A DNA stretch of 22,577 nucleotides from an uncultured Nitrosomonadales bacterium (GTDB taxonomy: Bacteria; Pseudomonadota; Gammaproteobacteria; Burkholderiales; Gallionellaceae): the NCBI GenBank assembly GCA_903934275.1, contig CAIZNF010000119.1:1-22577 (forward strand), written 5' to 3'. Within the stretch, counting starts at the first letter, position 1. Each line of letters opens with the position of its first letter. The position numbers and the translations under genes are program-made. Below the pieces are notes generated by a model. It ran no database searches. It had not been told where the DNA came from and was given only the letters and a program-made list of their open reading frames with translations. Shown here in pieces: positions 21,630 to 22,577 of this stretch.

Positions 21630-22421
21630 GTGGCTCGTATGGATTGGATGTTTACGTTGTCCGGCTTTCTGGTCGGGCTGATCGTCGGTGTTACCGGCGT
21701 GGGCGGCGGGTCGCTGATGACGCCGCTGCTGGTGCTGTTTTTCGGCGTGTCGCCCGCTACCGCAGTAGGGACGGATTTGTTGTATGCCTCGCTGACCAAG
21801 ACAGTGGGCGGCTGGGTGAATGGGCGGCGCGGCACGGTGGACTGGAAGGTGTTCGGGCTGCTTGCGATGGGCAGCTTGCCCGCCGCCGTGGTCACGATCA
21901 CGCTGCTGAAGTATCTTGCGCTGGACGAAAAAACCCTGCGCGGCCTGGTGACCAGCGTGTTGAGCGTGGCGCTGCTGCTGACTGCTGCCGTGCTGTTGTT
22001 GAAGGATCAAATCAAGAAACTCGCGCGGCGCAACGATGGCACGGTGTACGAGCTGCATCACCGTTACCTGCCCGCCGCGACGATAACGACGGGCGTCGTC
22101 ATCGGCGCGCTGGTGACGATTTCTTCCGTCGGCGCCGGGGTGCTGGGCACGGTCGCCTTGCTGTTCCTGTATCCGCGCATGCCTGCGGTGAAGGTGGTGG
22201 GCACAGACATCGTCCATGCCGTGCCGCTGACCGCGTTGGCGGGAATGGGGCATATGGCACTGGGCACGGTGGACTTGGTGCTGCTGGGAAGCTTGCTGCT
22301 AGGCTCGTTGCCCGGCATCTACATCGGCAGCCACATGAGCGCGAAGGTTCCGGAAAGAGTGTTGCGTCCGGTTCTGGCGACTATGCTGCTGATTATCGGT
22401 ATCAAGATGGTGATGTATTAG
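21630..22421 (+). CDS. TauE/SafE (TSUP) family anion exporter
   Basis: Protein of 263 aa with about eight hydrophobic segments and the TSUP hallmarks GxxxGxxGVGGGSLMTPLL (N-terminal half) and SSVGAGVLGTVALLFLYP (second half), with GTDLLYA and GTDIVHA after each. TSUP proteins move sulfite, sulfoacetate or related anions across the inner membrane. Being divergent from cysB suggests sulfur-linked control. The start could be the GTG at 21630 or the ATG at 21639; neither has a good SD. The MITE ends just upstream and may have replaced the native promoter or 5' end. Confidence 0.9.
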   Translation: MARMDWMFTLSGFLVGLIVGVTGVGGGSLMTPLLVLFFGVSPATAVGTDLLYASLTKTVGGWVNGRRGTVDWKVFGLLAMGSLPAAVVTITLLKYLALDEKTLRGLVTSVLSVALLLTAAVLLLKDQIKKLARRNDGTVYELHHRYLPAATITTGVVIGALVTISSVGAGVLGTVALLFLYPRMPAVKVVGTDIVHAVPLTALAGMGHMALGTVDLVLLGSLLLGSLPGIYIGSHMSAKVPERVLRPVLATMLLIIGIKMVMY

Positions 22422-22472
22422 CCTCTAAAGCGAAATTAAGCGAAAACAAATTGTTGCTTGTGGATAAAAAAC

Positions 22473-22554
22473 TGTCAGTCCGAACGAAGTGAGGAATCTT
22501 GATTTTCTTTTCATGCCAAAATCACCAAGATTTCTCGCGGAGCTCGAAATGACA
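22473..22554. repeat. Imperfect inverted repeat element downstream of the exporter
   Basis: A left arm starting TGTCAGTCCGAACGAAG and a right arm ending GCTCGAAATGACA pair over about 29 nt (TGTCA at both ends, AATCTTG at the inner edge), with a 24-nt spacer. It resembles dispersed intergenic palindromes seen in many bacteria. It might act as a weak bidirectional terminator, but no T-run follows. Confidence 0.5.
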
Positions 22555-22577
22555 ATTCTTTTTGGCTGTTCGCCGAA

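Noticed and set aside
21444..22253. 269-aa minus-strand frame and 282-aa plus-strand frame (21644-22492) over the exporter
   Set aside because: Out-of-frame shadows of a GC-rich gene; Arg/His/Gln-rich translations, while the TSUP frame shows clear membrane segments.

Overview
The window reads as a betaproteobacterial chromosome segment. The order Nitrosomonadales (Gallionellaceae-like) is my inference from the style of the genes (a CysB regulator beside a TauE-type exporter, an EPS-associated MarR regulator beside RfaH) and from the repeats; no rRNA or other phylogenetic marker is present.

Layout. Almost everything from about 0.3 to 20 kb is on the minus strand and reads right to left. A regulatory head (19.9-18.9 kb) encodes an EPS-associated MarR-type regulator and an RfaH/NusG-like antiterminator, overlapping by ATGA. 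About 50 bp after rfaH, on the same strand, lies a 12/12 match to the enterobacterial ops element, where RfaH is recruited. Next comes 1.1 kb of decayed DNA: the C-terminal piece of a sugar nucleotidyltransferase, a MITE, and one arm of an inverted repeat. A tightly packed surface-glycan operon follows (17.8-0.27 kb): ABC flippase, LegB-type 4,6-dehydratase, nucleotidyltransferase, SDR epimerase, radical SAM/SPASM enzyme, methyltransferase, NeuB-family synthase, SpsF-type cytidylyltransferase, PseG-type hydrolase, WbqC-like protein, PIG-L deacetylase, second radical SAM/SPASM enzyme and aldo/keto reductase. Dehydratase, hydrolase, NeuB-type condensation, CMP activation and flippase together indicate a nonulosonic (sialic-like) acid for a surface glycan. 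No PLP aminotransferase or N-acetyltransferase is present, while two radical SAM enzymes, a deacetylase and a reductase are, so the sugar may be unusual.

The most striking structure is that the operon is interrupted by four accessory blocks: ORF6N protein; AlbA/Schlafen-like ATP-binding protein; VapBC-type pair; tandem MNT/HEPN pairs. Each sits at a junction of two glycan genes. At three of them (VapBC, AlbA, MNT/HEPN) a duplicated, partly diverged copy of that junction lies on the far side of the block; at the ORF6N block the evidence is weaker. The blocks therefore look like insertions that duplicated the junction and left both neighbouring genes intact.

The right end is separate: divergent cysB (minus) and a TauE/SafE exporter (plus), with a second MITE of the same family ending at the exporter start codon. 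The left edge holds the first codons of another minus-strand gene, possibly a transposase.
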